From Pseudorasbora parva (Eukaryota > Chordata > Actinopteri > Cypriniformes > Gobionidae): a DNA stretch of 64,000 nt. A program made the position numbers and the translations under genes. The notes beneath the pieces are model-generated. The model was not told the origin of the DNA. It ran no database searches and was given only the letters and a program-made list of their open reading frames with translations. Within the stretch, counting starts at the first letter, position 1. Every line of letters starts with the position of its first letter. The stretch spans positions 25,883,203 through 25,947,202 of the forward strand of contig NC_090178.1 of the NCBI RefSeq assembly GCF_024679245.1, read 5' to 3'. Positions 54,344-64,000 of the stretch are shown in pieces.

Positions 54344-56480
54344 ATGAAAAGGGTGTTCCCTTTCAGTCGGTCACTACGACGTACGTCGTACCGACAAATT
54401 GGGATCACTTCTGGGAGCCCCTATCAGCTTCGAGATATAGAAAATGGGCCAATGAACATTGGCGTGTGTGCTTTGCATATCACACCCCGCCCCGCTGCGC
54501 GGGTATAAAGCGGAAGTGATCACCACGCACTGTTGTCATTCACTTCGGAGCCGAACGGTGTTGATGAAGAATCTGACTGCCTTCTATCTAGCGAGAGAGA
54601 GAGAGAGAAAGCGTGTGCCAGGGGAAATTGCTCTTGTGTTGGCCAGACGGCACAAGACATCGCAACCGCGATCTCACTGCTGCTGAGAGAGCTGCTGTTT
54701 TTACGGCAAACTGAGAAACTGAGCAAATTGCACTACACACCACACAGTTGATACGGTGGGCATCTTCCTTTTCTGGTGAGAGCAGAAACAGGCTGCACAC
54801 AAAACCTGTTATTCTGCCACGGTCGATTCCTGGGTGCTTCAGCACTAAAAGAGCAAATTTTCCTCACAAAAATAGCTACACGTGACGTCCTTTTCAGGAT
54901 GTCTTTCCACCCGTGCGTTTCTGGATGCGGTCGTTACCTGTCGCCCGCTGATGGTCACAACCGCTGTATCACGTGCCTGCGTTTGTGGATAGCTCGTGTT
55001 CTCACTGCGGGAACATGACTATCTCGGCGCTTAGGTCGAGACCCGCCTACCTTCGGGAAGGTGGAGTACCTCTACCCATAGCTCGATTTAGGTTTATTCC
55101 TGCCCAGCAGAATAGACCTACTTTGACGGATGGCCGGGGTGACCTGAGGATCACTGTTAGGGCAAACCCGTCGAGTGAGCCTCAGCGGGACCCTAATCCC
55201 TCACAAGCGCCGCAACCGATGGTGCTTCCGGAGTATCCCGTCGGCCCCCCATATGCGCGGCCGACTGTGTTTTTTGGGCCACCCGCGGACGAGCAGATGT
55301 CGATCACTGCATCAAGGGGGAGTTTCAGTCCTCTGGAGATGAAGATTCGGCTGTACTGCCACCCTCTGGGAGAGTGGCAACAGTCAAGTCGGACCCGGAG
55401 TTGACCGCTTTTCCCGGGCTGCCAAAAAGGTTGGGCTTGAGTGGAACCCTCCACCATGTCCCGAACCTTCTAGGTTGGACGATTGGTTTCTCGGGGTGTC
55501 GCGCTAGTTCTTAGCATCCCACCCTGTTGCCTTTCTTCCTGGAGGTGCATGAGGAGCTGACTATGTCGTGGAAAGCACCGTTTAGCGCCCGCGGGTGACC
55601 TTGTGGCTCCTCCCCCCTCACTACCCTTGACGTCAGGCAGGCCAGGGGGTATGAGGTTCTCCCGCCAGTTGATCAGGCCGTCGCGATGCAACTGTGTCCG
55701 ACGTCTGCCTCTAGCTGGCGCGGGGACCCGAAGCTCCAGTCCAGGGCCTGTAGAGTCTCTTCCGGTCTGACCGCAAAGGCCTACAGGTCCTGTTGCCAGG
55801 CCGTGTCCGCCCTGCATGCCATGGCATTGCTTCAGGTGCATCAAGCACAGGCACTCATGGACATGCACGAGGGTAGTCCTGGCCCATAGATCCTCCGGGA
55901 GCTCCGTACAGCGACGGACCTCGCACTCCGGGCGGCGAAAACCGCCGCCCGTACAATTGGCCAGGCGATGTCCACCTTGGTGGTCCAGGAGCGGCATCTC
56001 TGGCTCAACCTGGCCGATATGAGGGAGACCTATAAGACCCGGTTCCTGGACTCCCCTATTTTGTCGGCTGGGTTGATCGGCGACACGGTCGAGAGCTTTG
56101 CCCAGCAGTTCTCAGCCGCCCAGAAGCAGAGGTACGCCATCTGGCACATCCTGCTCCTGTGGCCCGCTGCTGCCTCCACCCTGCCTCCGGCGGCAGCACC
56201 TCCCTCTGCCCGTCGCTGAGGGTGCCCGCCGGCCGCCGCCACTGCTCCCGCTGCAGTCCAGCAGCAGCCCTCACACGGGCGTAGGCACTCATGGTGCCTC
56301 AGCCAGTGGGGGCTTCGGGTCAACTGGGAGAAGAGCAAACCCTGCCCGACGCAGAGGTTCTCTTTTCTCAGGATAGAGCTGGATCAGTCGCCCTGACAGC
56401 GCGCCTCACCGAGGAGAGCATCCAGTCGGTGTTGAACTGCTTGAATTTGTTCAAACGCAGGACGGCGGTCCCACTGAACT
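54344..56480 (+). mobile_element. DIRS-like retroelement remnant with broken gag
   Basis: It begins with a GC-rich terminal region ('tttcagtcggtcactacgac', 'gggtataaagcggaagtgat') like the terminal repeat of fish DIRS elements. A gag-like region follows in several frames. At about 54900-55015 is a cysteine/histidine cluster (HPCVSGCGRYL ... DGHNRCITCL). At 54990-55404 is 'CSHCGNMTISALRSR'. At about 55920-56150 is a conserved-looking 'LVVQERHLWLNLADM' block. The last part near 56380-56470 ('ALTARLTEESIQSVLNCLN') resembles the start of a pol segment. Most of pol, including RT and recombinase, is absent. Family is by pattern. Confidence 0.55.
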
Positions 56481-56583
56481 AATAGGATTGCCGTGATTCG
56501 ATAGTAGTTCAGAAACCTGTCACACTGAAGGCGTTCTCCCGTAGCGTCAGCTGACGCAGCGCGAGTTCCTTTCGAAAGGGAAC

Positions 56584-57734
56584 TTTGCAACGTGCACACT
56601 CAGCTCCATCAAGGGCTAAAGACGCATTCTCCTCACTCATGCAAAAACTGCACCAGATGCAAAGTGCTTCATAAAATGTTGGGCAAAGTGTCTTGTTTAG
56701 ACATATGCTTCAGACACCAGTCATGCCAGAGTCATTCCCCATAGCGCCCTGTAAGGGATGCAGCAAGAGTTCCCTTTCTAAAGGGACATTATTATTAAGA
56801 TTAAAATTTTTGTTACGGTGTAGTATAACAATGTCAACACAAAGGGAAATGCATTTTAAAATCATGCATCCAAAAAAGATGCATCATGTGTGTTTCTGTT
56901 TTACAGTTCTGAAAGGTGAGAAAGAGAGAAATCAAGGCTTAGTATCAATAAAGATGTAATATGTCATTCTCTGCTTATACTTCAGCTCTTTATATGCTTA
57001 TTTCCGTATGTTTAAGAAAAAGGCAAAAAAGTTCTAGGTATTAAAGATTGAATCTACACAGATGCATTATTGATGTTAAAATATAGTTTATAACAACAGC
57101 ATTTCACAATCGAGACATTTACATTTCAGATGCTTCATTGTTTGCTTCCATACCAACAATTAACTTGAATGAGCTTCAATTTCAATGCTTACTTACCTGT
57201 AGCTAATGTCATATAATGATATGACATGATAATATATATATAAGATGAAAGCACAACCAATTTTTCTGCTTCCATCAAAAGTTAATTGTTAAATGACAGG
57301 CAAAAAAAAAACAAAAAATAGATCACTGGCATTTCAAACTGCCTTTAGGAGAAGTACTTCAGTAGTTTGTTTGTTTTTATTAATTGCTGGAGCTATGTCT
57401 TCTTCCTTATATAGGTAATACTGCTGGACTGATCTCTAACATGAATCTTACAGAAACAGTAAACACCTCACAAACATTTAACATTTTGTCTGCCATTTTG
57501 CACAGATCACATTTTCTACTTTGACAGTTTGAAATGAACTGTGTGAATAAAAAAAGTCTTGTGGCTTGTGGTCATATTCAGACATTTTTAGTGAGCTGAC
57601 GGGATGGGGTTTTTATTTTTATTTATGTTTTATATTTCCAAATATTAAGAAATATCATTTCTAATTCAGCTGCTATTATAATATTTAAATGTTTCAAATA
57701 CGACAGCTAAAAACTCCCTATTACATACAAAATC
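56584..57734. other. Intergenic region upstream of Ig receptor gene 3
   Basis: 56700-56790 is a diverged copy of an Elt-1 end ('cagacaccagtcatgccaga' then 'gttccctttctaaagggac'). The remainder is AT-rich with no gene supported. Confidence 0.4.
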
Positions 57735-57878
57735 TCACTGAAGGCCTCTAAATGAGCACATTATAAGATTACTTCCGCATAAGATTTAGAGCAACTGAAC
57801 ACAACTCAACGAAAGTGAAGTGATGTGGTCTTTGCTCATATATAGAGAGTTCAGCTGTCCTGCAGTGAGCATCTGTAT
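57735..57878 (+). promoter_or_regulatory. Conserved upstream block of Ig receptor gene 3
   Basis: Homologous to the blocks before genes 1 and 2: ETS-like acttccgcat at 57771-57780, IRF-like GAAAGTGAAG at 57811-57820, then 'ttcagctgtcctgcagtgag' before the ATG. Confidence 0.5.
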
Positions 57879-57945
57879 ATGATGAGGAGTTTTCAGCCTT
57901 CATATTTTCTTTTTGTTCTAATAGCAGCTTTATTAGAATGCAAAG
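57879..57945 (+). CDS. Gene 3 exon 1: signal peptide
   Basis: Encodes MMRSFQPSYFLFVLIAALLECK; donor caaag|gtaagt, phase 1. Confidence 0.8.
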
Positions 57946-60900
57946 GTAAGTCTCATTATATGAAATCAAAAATATTTAACCAACAAACAAACAGGAGATA
58001 TTAATAATATTTGTGCCGTGTGTGTAAATGTGGCATATAGGTGTAACATGCAAATGATCAATGGTAAGTCAATAGTGTTTTATTTATATAGCACTTGTCA
58101 CAGTTGACATTGTTTTAAAGCATCTTTATAGAAAAATATTACTGTATAACAATGTTTTGCTAGTGGATGGTCAATTTAAAAATGTTACGGGTTGGTTTTT
58201 GTGTTGTTGTTGTTGTTGTTTTGTATAAATATATGTAAGGATGTCTTTTTTTAAAGAAAGATAAAATATTTAACTGAGGCCACAGTAAATGTTGGTTTGC
58301 AAAGGTTAAACAGCATTAATTATGATTTCATTGACACCTGCAGTTGATTTGGTTGAAAAGGAATCCATACTGTAATTTTGCAGAAAATGTATATAAAAAA
58401 CACTACACAATAAGGTTCTATTCGTTAGTTTACTGCATCAATTAACATGAACTAACAATGAACAACACTATTAAAGCATTTATTAATCTTAGTTAATGAC
58501 AAATGTAGACCATTTAAATGTCTACATTTACTTACAGATTCTTAAAATCACAAGTTGTTCTGTATCTTTGATATTATTCATTGGACCTGAGCTGATATGT
58601 TTAGTTGTATTTTTATAAACTCTATATATATATATATAAACATTTGTTTTATATGCTGACTTTCAAAAGGATAATTTCAGGAAATACTAGTTCTTTGAGG
58701 TTTTTTGTCCTCTCTCCGTAAAGTGTTTAATACATTTAAAAGTAGAATCACTTGGTAAACTGTAGATGCGGTTTATTACTTTAAGCGCTGCGGTTTCCAT
58801 GTCTCTTTTATTTTGCTCTTTATTTCCTTTCAGTGGCGACACAGAGACCCTGCAAGCGGGTCCATCAGTTAAACATAAACTATGTTCAGGGTGACAATAT
58901 GTCTATTTCTTGTCTAACCACAACCCACCCGCTGGAGACTCTGACAGTGAAACTACGCATAAATAACACGGATACAGACATCCTAAAGTATTCAGACACT
59001 TCTCCAACATCAGAACATCAGAGATGGTCTGTGAGAAATGATGCTGGAAGAGTTACACTTGATCTGACAGACATCAGGTTATCTGATCAAGGACGATATG
59101 AATATCAAGTCTACAAAGATTCAGACTGCCTTAATGCAACTCTTATTAATCTGAAGGTCAAAGGTGAGAATGACAATTTCTGAAACAAATAAAAAAAATA
59201 ATCCCCAAACATAGTTTAACAAATGTTACTCATGTTTCAGAGTGTAAAACATTGGATCCTGTCCAATTGACTCTAGACTCTTCCGTGTTGCTGCCATGCT
59301 CTGAACATCCTCTACAGCACAAAACTGGACAAGTCACTTGGAAAATCATAACAGGTCACGAACCAACAGAAATAGACAAATACCTTCCTCCACACAAGCC
59401 CTCAGACAGCACAGAGAGAGAACCGAGGCCTCTGTATGACAGAGTGAGAATACTAGCAAACGGATCTCTGTTTATAAGGGATACTGTGGACACTGATGAA
59501 TCATGGTATCAGTGCCGAGTGAGTGAAAAAACCTGCTATGAAGTCAAACTAGGGATAAAAGGTTTGTGTTTCTAATGCCATATTTCTAACCCTAAAGTCT
59601 CAATGCATACTCTTTGACAAACATTCATTTTTAAAGATTTTAAGTAAAGCTATGCTAATAAAATATGAGATGTGCATGGTGATTTGTCAGTCAAAAGTAT
59701 TTTTGGATCACAATGAATATAACAAATAACATAAAAGTGAATTATGCTTAGGTTAAAGTTTAGATGATTGTGGTGATTATGGCCTGTGGAATGTTGGTAT
59801 GTTTTCAGTTTTATGGTTTTCTAGTTTATGTTTTTCAACCTCGTGGGTTTTGTTTTGTGTTTATGTTTTATTTGGTAATAATAAATTATCATTTTCTGCA
59901 TGTGAGTTATCATTTTATCATTCTGGCAGTTTGTGGGATACATGTACAATTGTGGTAGTGGAGGAGAGTAATGGAAGGGTGGTCTTCCTCCTCTTGGTCT
60001 TCCTCCACTTATCCTCACAGACTGCCAGGTCCACAGTCCTCCGATGACCTCGTCGGGGAGAAGGAGAAGGAAGAGAAGGAGGAGGAAGAGAAGGAGGAGG
60101 AAGAGAAGGAGGAGGAAGAGAAGGAGGGCTCCTTCGGTGATGGATCCGTGTTCCGGTGGTCTTAGATCCGGAGGACAGTGTTCCAGTGGTCCCAGTTCCG
60201 GAGGTCCCTGTGTGGTGGCCCCAGTTCCGGTTGATCGTGTTCCGGTGGTCCCAGTTCCGGTGGATCGTGTTCCGGTGGTCCCAGTTCTGGTGGATCGTGT
60301 TCCGGTGGTCCCAGTTCTGGTGGATCGTGTTCCGGTGGTCCCAGTTCTGGTGGATCGTGTTCCGGTGGTCCCAGTTCTGATGGATCGTGTTCCGGTGGTT
60401 CTGAGCGACTCCATTCCCGTGGTCTCGAAACGGAGAAGGAGAAGGAAGGCTCCACCTTGACCATTCCGGGCGTCTCAGTTCCGAGGGTCCCAGTGGTCCC
60501 AGTGCCGGTGGTCCCAGTGCCGGTGGACTTTGTGCTGGTGGACTTTGCTGTGCTGGATGTGCCACTCCAGCACCCTACTCTGATTGTGCCGCCCCGGCAC
60601 CCTGCTCTGTCCACGCCGCGCCGGCCCGGCGCCCTGCTCTGACCGCGCCATCCCAGCATCCTGTTCTGACTGTGCCACCCTGGCAACCTGAAATCTGTGA
60701 GCCACCTGGGCTGTCTGAACTTTTTGTTTCCCCTGTTCCTCCCTTGTTTACCCCTCCCTGGTCTGTCCCTCCTGTCCCTCCCTGGTCTGTCCTTCCCGTC
60801 CCTAGTGGAGCGTCTGGTAGCCGCTCCTTAAGGAGGGGGTAATGTCACATGCCTGTCCTGTCTTGTGTGCACATGTGGGTTTTGTCAGAATGGCCATTGT

Positions 60901-62228
60901 GCTTCTGTCATTGTTTGATCCCTGCCCCCTTGTTATTTCATTATTGGTTTAATTTGCCCCACCTGTGTTCCCTCATTCCCTGCCTCATTGTTCCCTTTTA
61001 TAAGCTCCTTGTGTTTGTCAGCCTTTGTCAGATTGTTGTACTGTCTACGTCTTCCGGTTCCTTGTGTTGGATCATAATCTGGTGGTCCAAGTTCCGGTGG
61101 ATTGTGTTCCGGTGGTCCCAGTTCCGATGGATCGCTTTCCGGTGGTGCCGGTTCTGGTGGTCCCAGTTCCGAGGGACTCCGTTCCCATGGTCTCGAAACG
61201 GAGAAGGAGAAGGAAGGCTCCACCCGGGACCGTTCCAAGCGTCTAAATTCCGGTGGATCTAGTTCCGGTGGTCCCTGTGCCGGTGGACTCTACTGTGCCA
61301 GATGTGCCACTCCGGCGCCCTGCTTTGACCGCACCACCCTGGCAACCTCAACTCTGCAAGCCATCTTTGTCGCCTGAACTTTTTGCTTTCCCTCCCTTGT
61401 TTACCCCTTTCTTGTCTGTTCCTTTCTTGTCTGTCCCGCCCTGGGCTGTCCCTCCTGCCAGTGCAGACATTACATGGAGCCATGGCAGCTCGTGCAGTTC
61501 AGGAGGCCACAGATGCATGGCTTTCGTGGCCTTATCAAGGTACCCACTGCCCCCCAAATATATTTCTTGGGCGGAAATATAGGGTCATGGTCTGGAGCCA
61601 TCTATGGATGCTGGTCACAGGCTGGAGACGTTGCTTGGCTCTGAACGTGGACAGGCTGTTGCAGGGCAGGCATGAAGTGAAACAAAATCAGGCTTGCAAT
61701 GACATAAAGGCATGGGAATCATATGACAACCAGGAAACAAAACATTGAACATGGCAGTTAAATCTTGCTTCACTCTAACCAAAAAGATTTGAGGCTGCAA
61801 TTGCTGCCAGAGGTGCTAAGTACTGAGTTTAGTATATGAATACTTATGCAATGTGACATTGTGATATTTGAGTTTTATTATTTTTTATTACAAATATATC
61901 ACAAAATTGTTTTCTCAATGTCCTTATGGGGCATGGAGTATGGATTGATGTAGAAAAAAAGAGGAATAAAATAAAGTGATAGAAAATAACATAATAAACC
62001 TGACAGAAATGATGTTTATTTAAGTTTCTCTAGTGACCACAGATGCTCCAACCTCATCTGACAGTCCTGTTGTCCAGACTGAAGGCAACATTGACCCGAG
62101 TGCAGCAGTGACCACTAATCTGACCGCAGTAGTGATGGCCACAATAGTGTCTCTGTGTGTCCTCATATCGCTGATCATCTGTCTGATTCTTTATTTCAAA
62201 AAACAAAGGAGCACAATCAACAGCCAAA
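57879..62228 (+). CDS. Ig receptor gene 3: two-Ig-domain membrane protein, 3' end outside window
   Basis: Exons: signal 57879-57945, Ig1 58834-59163, Ig2 59241-59561, stalk/TM 62034-62228; all phase 1. At least 304 codons are present, with the tail exon(s) presumably beyond 64,000. It is closest to gene 1 in Ig1 and Ig2 and has a longer stalk (65-codon TM exon). The second canonical cysteine of Ig1 is replaced by tyrosine (YEYQV), which should weaken that domain. Intron 3 is expanded by a minisatellite/LTR mixture (59.8-61.5 kb), and the intron after the TM exon holds a fold-back element. Role inferred as a surface immune-type receptor; family not named. Confidence 0.72.
58834..59163 (+). CDS. 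Gene 3 exon 2: Ig domain 1, lacking canonical second Cys
   Basis: 110 codons; RPCKR, MSISC and DSDC cysteines are kept. The TGT of 'YEC' is TAT (near 59102-59104), giving YEYQVYKD. Splice sites are intact. Confidence 0.82.
59241..59561 (+). CDS. Gene 3 exon 3: Ig domain 2
   Basis: 107 codons; SVLLPC, QVTWKI, SWYQCRV and EKTC all present. Donor aaag|gtttgt is non-consensus at positions 3-5 but keeps GT. Confidence 0.82.
59970..60135. repeat. Purine-rich (GGAAGAGAAGGA)n tract
   Basis: 'gaggaggaagagaag' units, strongly purine-skewed on the plus strand at 60058-60130. ORFs over it are low-complexity Glu/Lys/Arg artefacts. Confidence 0.8.
60150..60560 (+). repeat. 30-bp minisatellite in intron 3 of gene 3
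   Basis: About six tandem copies of a 30-bp unit (from 'ccggtggtcccagttctggt') at 60236-60400, with diverged units on both sides. Being a multiple of three without stops, it is open in all frames. A paralogous block lies at 61077-61375. Confidence 0.88.
60815..61076 (+). mobile_element. LTR retrotransposon 3' remnant (polypurine tract and LTR start)
   Basis: 'aaggagggggtaa' at 60829-60841 looks like a polypurine tract. 'tgtcacatgcctgtcctgtc' starts at 60842, and a TATA-like 'ttttataagctccttg' near 60994-61009 suggests LTR sequence. The proline-rich frame before the tract would be the end of a pol-type ORF. The partner LTR was not found. Confidence 0.45.
61077..61480 (+). repeat. Second minisatellite-like block
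   Basis: Paralogue of 60150-60720 including 'ggtctcgaaacggagaagga' and the proline-rich end. It sits directly after the LTR-like segment. Confidence 0.65.
62034..62228 (+). CDS. Gene 3 exon 4: stalk and transmembrane helix
   Basis: 65 codons. The last ~32 codons are nearly identical to gene 1 exon 4 (helix VVMATIVSLCVLISLIICLI, then FKKQR). The stalk is longer, with 'VVQTEGNIDPSA'. Donor caaa|gtaagt. Confidence 0.8.
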
Positions 62229-62261
62229 GTAAGTCCACAGTTCGAGGCCTGAAAAGTTTAA

Positions 62262-63189
62262 AGGGATCCCCTGGTGTTGAGACTTGTATGGCTTAATATA
62301 ACATAAATGATGTCTCTTACTGAATTATGTAGTAGAAAACCCATGAAAGATCTACGTTATTTTAAAAAATCGATTTTATATTTGGACCATGGGCGGCGCC
62401 ATTTTGTTTGTGTTCTAGGTTGATGACGTAGATTGGTTGAACTCCTCAATCAGCTGGCGTTACCCGTAGCTATTTTTACCACAACGCAACTCGAAAATTG
62501 TTTCAGAGTTAAACAAAACCAATGAATTGCTTTGTAATTGTACTTAAAACACACTCAAACATACATGTGCACACAAAGTCACAAACAGATCGGCGGGCGC
62601 GCACACACACCTGACAGACTGCGCTGTCTCAATCGAGATGTTGGGCTGCTCAGTCTCCACGACAGGGGCTGAATCCGAAATCGACCCCCTATACCTTGAA
62701 ATAGGGCATTATTTGAAGGGACGGCCATTTGTAGTGTTGTCCGACACCATAGGGACATGTTCGAGTGCAGTCATTCAGTCTCAAGTTCACCGCAATAACG
62801 AGTGTACAGCCGTTTTACACACAACAGCTGTCCGACTTCACGCACTCGATCGTCTTCATTCACTCCTTCAAGTTGTATTAGTGAACAAAAGTAGCGAAAG
62901 TAATTTGTGTCTTAAAAGTGAAAGTTTAAAGATTGAGGTTAATTCACTGAGCGTGCTCAAACTTTAATGCACAAACCAATCCCATGCATCATCACCAAAA
63001 ACATCCTGCCTCTCTTCCTCACGTTAACTTATCCCATCATCCTACCTAGATATTTCCCTCTGCTGGATACATTAGGCATTACAGTTAATCTACTGCATAT
63101 CAACAGTCTATCTATGATATCAACACAGGGAATAGTGATGTATGCGCGCACGCAGTGCGTGTGTGTTCGCGCCGATCTGTTCGCGCCTC

Positions 63190-63284
<95 letters not shown>

Positions 63285-63933
63285 CGCGCCGATCTTTTGG
63301 GGTGTGTGTGAGTCTGTGTGAGCGAGAGAGTTTGTGTCCACATGTATGTTTGGGTGCGTGAAGTCGGACAGCTGTTGTAAATCGGCTGTACACTGCGGTG
63401 CAACGTGAGACTGAATGACTGCACTCGAACATGTCCACTATGGTGTCGGACAACACTACAAATGGCCGTCCCTTCAAATAATGCCCTATTTCAGGGTATA
63501 GGGGGTCGATTTCGGATTCAGCCCCTGTCATGGAGACTGAGCAGCCCAACATCTCGATTGAGACAACGCAGTCTGTCAGTGTGTGTGCCCGGACGCCGAT
63601 CTGTTTGTGTAGGTGAGTTTGTGTGCACATGTATGTTTGAGTGTGTTTTAAGTACAATTACAAAGCAATTAATTGGTTTTGTTTAAACTCTGAAACAATT
63701 TTCGAGTTGCGTTGTGGTAAAAATAGCTACGGGTAACGCCAGCTGATTGAGGAGTTCAACCAATCTACGTCATCAACCTAGAACGCAAACAAAATGGCGC
63801 CGCCCATGGTCCAAATATAAAATCTATTTTTTAAATAACGTAGATCTTCCATGGGTTTTCTACTACATAATTCAGTAAGAGACATCATTTATGTTATATT
63901 AAGCCATACAAGTCTCAACACCAGGGGATCCCT
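62262..63933. mobile_element. Fold-back transposon, ~600-bp inverted arms, TTAA target site
   Basis: The left arm starts AGGGATCCCCTGGTGTTGAG and the right arm ends in its complement. TTAA flanks both ends (62258-62261, 63934-63937). The arms match over roughly 62262-62850 and 63350-63933. The loop contains a 91-bp TG microsatellite. A TTAA duplication points to the piggyBac or Kolobok groups. No transposase. It lies in the intron after the TM exon of gene 3. Confidence 0.85.
63193..63283. repeat. Microsatellite (TG)n
   Basis: 91 bp of uninterrupted TG at the apex of the fold-back element, bordered on both sides by 'ttcgcgcc'. Confidence 0.95.
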
Positions 63934-64000
63934 TTAACACTGTTGAATTGTTCTTAAACAGCATAATTTAAGTCATACTAATAGTTTACGGACCATATAT

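Larger units (their letters stand above)
50580..56583 (-). mobile_element. Elt-1 repeat, copy C (inverted, interrupted)
   Basis: Reverse complement of copies A/B. The left-end palindrome is at 56565-56583 ('gttcctttcgaaagggaac'). The leader follows at about 56483-56564; it is interrupted by 53908-56480 and resumes at 53790-53907. The body includes 51930-52200 and the 'aggcctcc' region at 50600-51400. The right end is missing (truncated at the AT repeat). A further insertion lies at about 52205-53095. Confidence 0.6.

Noticed and set aside
60044..60686. Long ORFs on both strands over the minisatellite as host genes
   Set aside because: A 30-bp unit without stops is open in all frames; no start context, domains or splice support.
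63112..63657. ORFs over the TG repeat in the fold-back element
   Set aside because: Microsatellite and inverted-arm artefacts; the same sequence is read in both arms.

Overview
The window looks like nuclear DNA of a cyprinid-type ray-finned fish. The pointers are LINE L2 copies with the typical fish 3' tail, interspersed repeats and CA/TG/TC microsatellites of the kind abundant in cyprinids, and multi-exon immunoglobulin-superfamily genes with GT-AG introns. No prokaryotic operons, rRNA or tRNA genes or CRISPR arrays were seen. The species cannot be fixed from sequence alone.

Layout. (1) About 1-24.7 kb is a transposon graveyard. Its backbone is three copies of a large repeat that I call Elt-1, marked by palindromic ends, a conserved TATA-containing leader and a GC-rich body full of 'aggcctccctgagg'-type units. 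Copy A is broken by two hAT-type elements, each with a perfect 8-bp target duplication. Copy B is broken by a TIR element that itself contains a nearly complete Ty3/Gypsy-class retrotransposon on the minus strand. The order of that retrotransposon is gag, protease, integrase, RT, RNase H, and its gag is SCAN-like. Fragments of other LINEs lie between the copies. (2) 25.4-37.1 kb holds two related genes for type I membrane proteins with two Ig domains, on the plus strand with all phase-1 introns. In the second gene a 4,055-bp segment carrying the Ig1-Ig2 exon pair is tandemly duplicated. (3) 37.1-50.3 kb is the right copy of that duplication, inflated by two L2 LINEs (minus strand). One has a nonsense codon in its ORF; the other is split by a 1.45-kb TIR element. 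(4) 50.6-56.6 kb is Elt-1 copy C (minus strand), interrupted by a MITE and a DIRS-like remnant. (5) 57.7-64 kb contains a third Ig receptor gene. Its introns hold a coding-like minisatellite with an LTR fragment, and a 1.67-kb fold-back element at a TTAA site. Its tail exon lies beyond the window.

The only host genes I can support are the three Ig receptors. They share a signal-peptide exon, two four-cysteine Ig exons, a transmembrane exon and a conserved upstream block of about 140 bp, so they are recent paralogues of an expanding immune-type family that I cannot name. The most interesting points are these: gene 1 has an in-frame TGA just before an exon encoding an ITIM-like motif; gene 3 has lost a canonical Ig cysteine; gene 2 has a duplicated Ig exon pair but no recognisable membrane anchor of its own. 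All splice sites were called by eye from GT/AG rules, reading phase and paralogue comparison.
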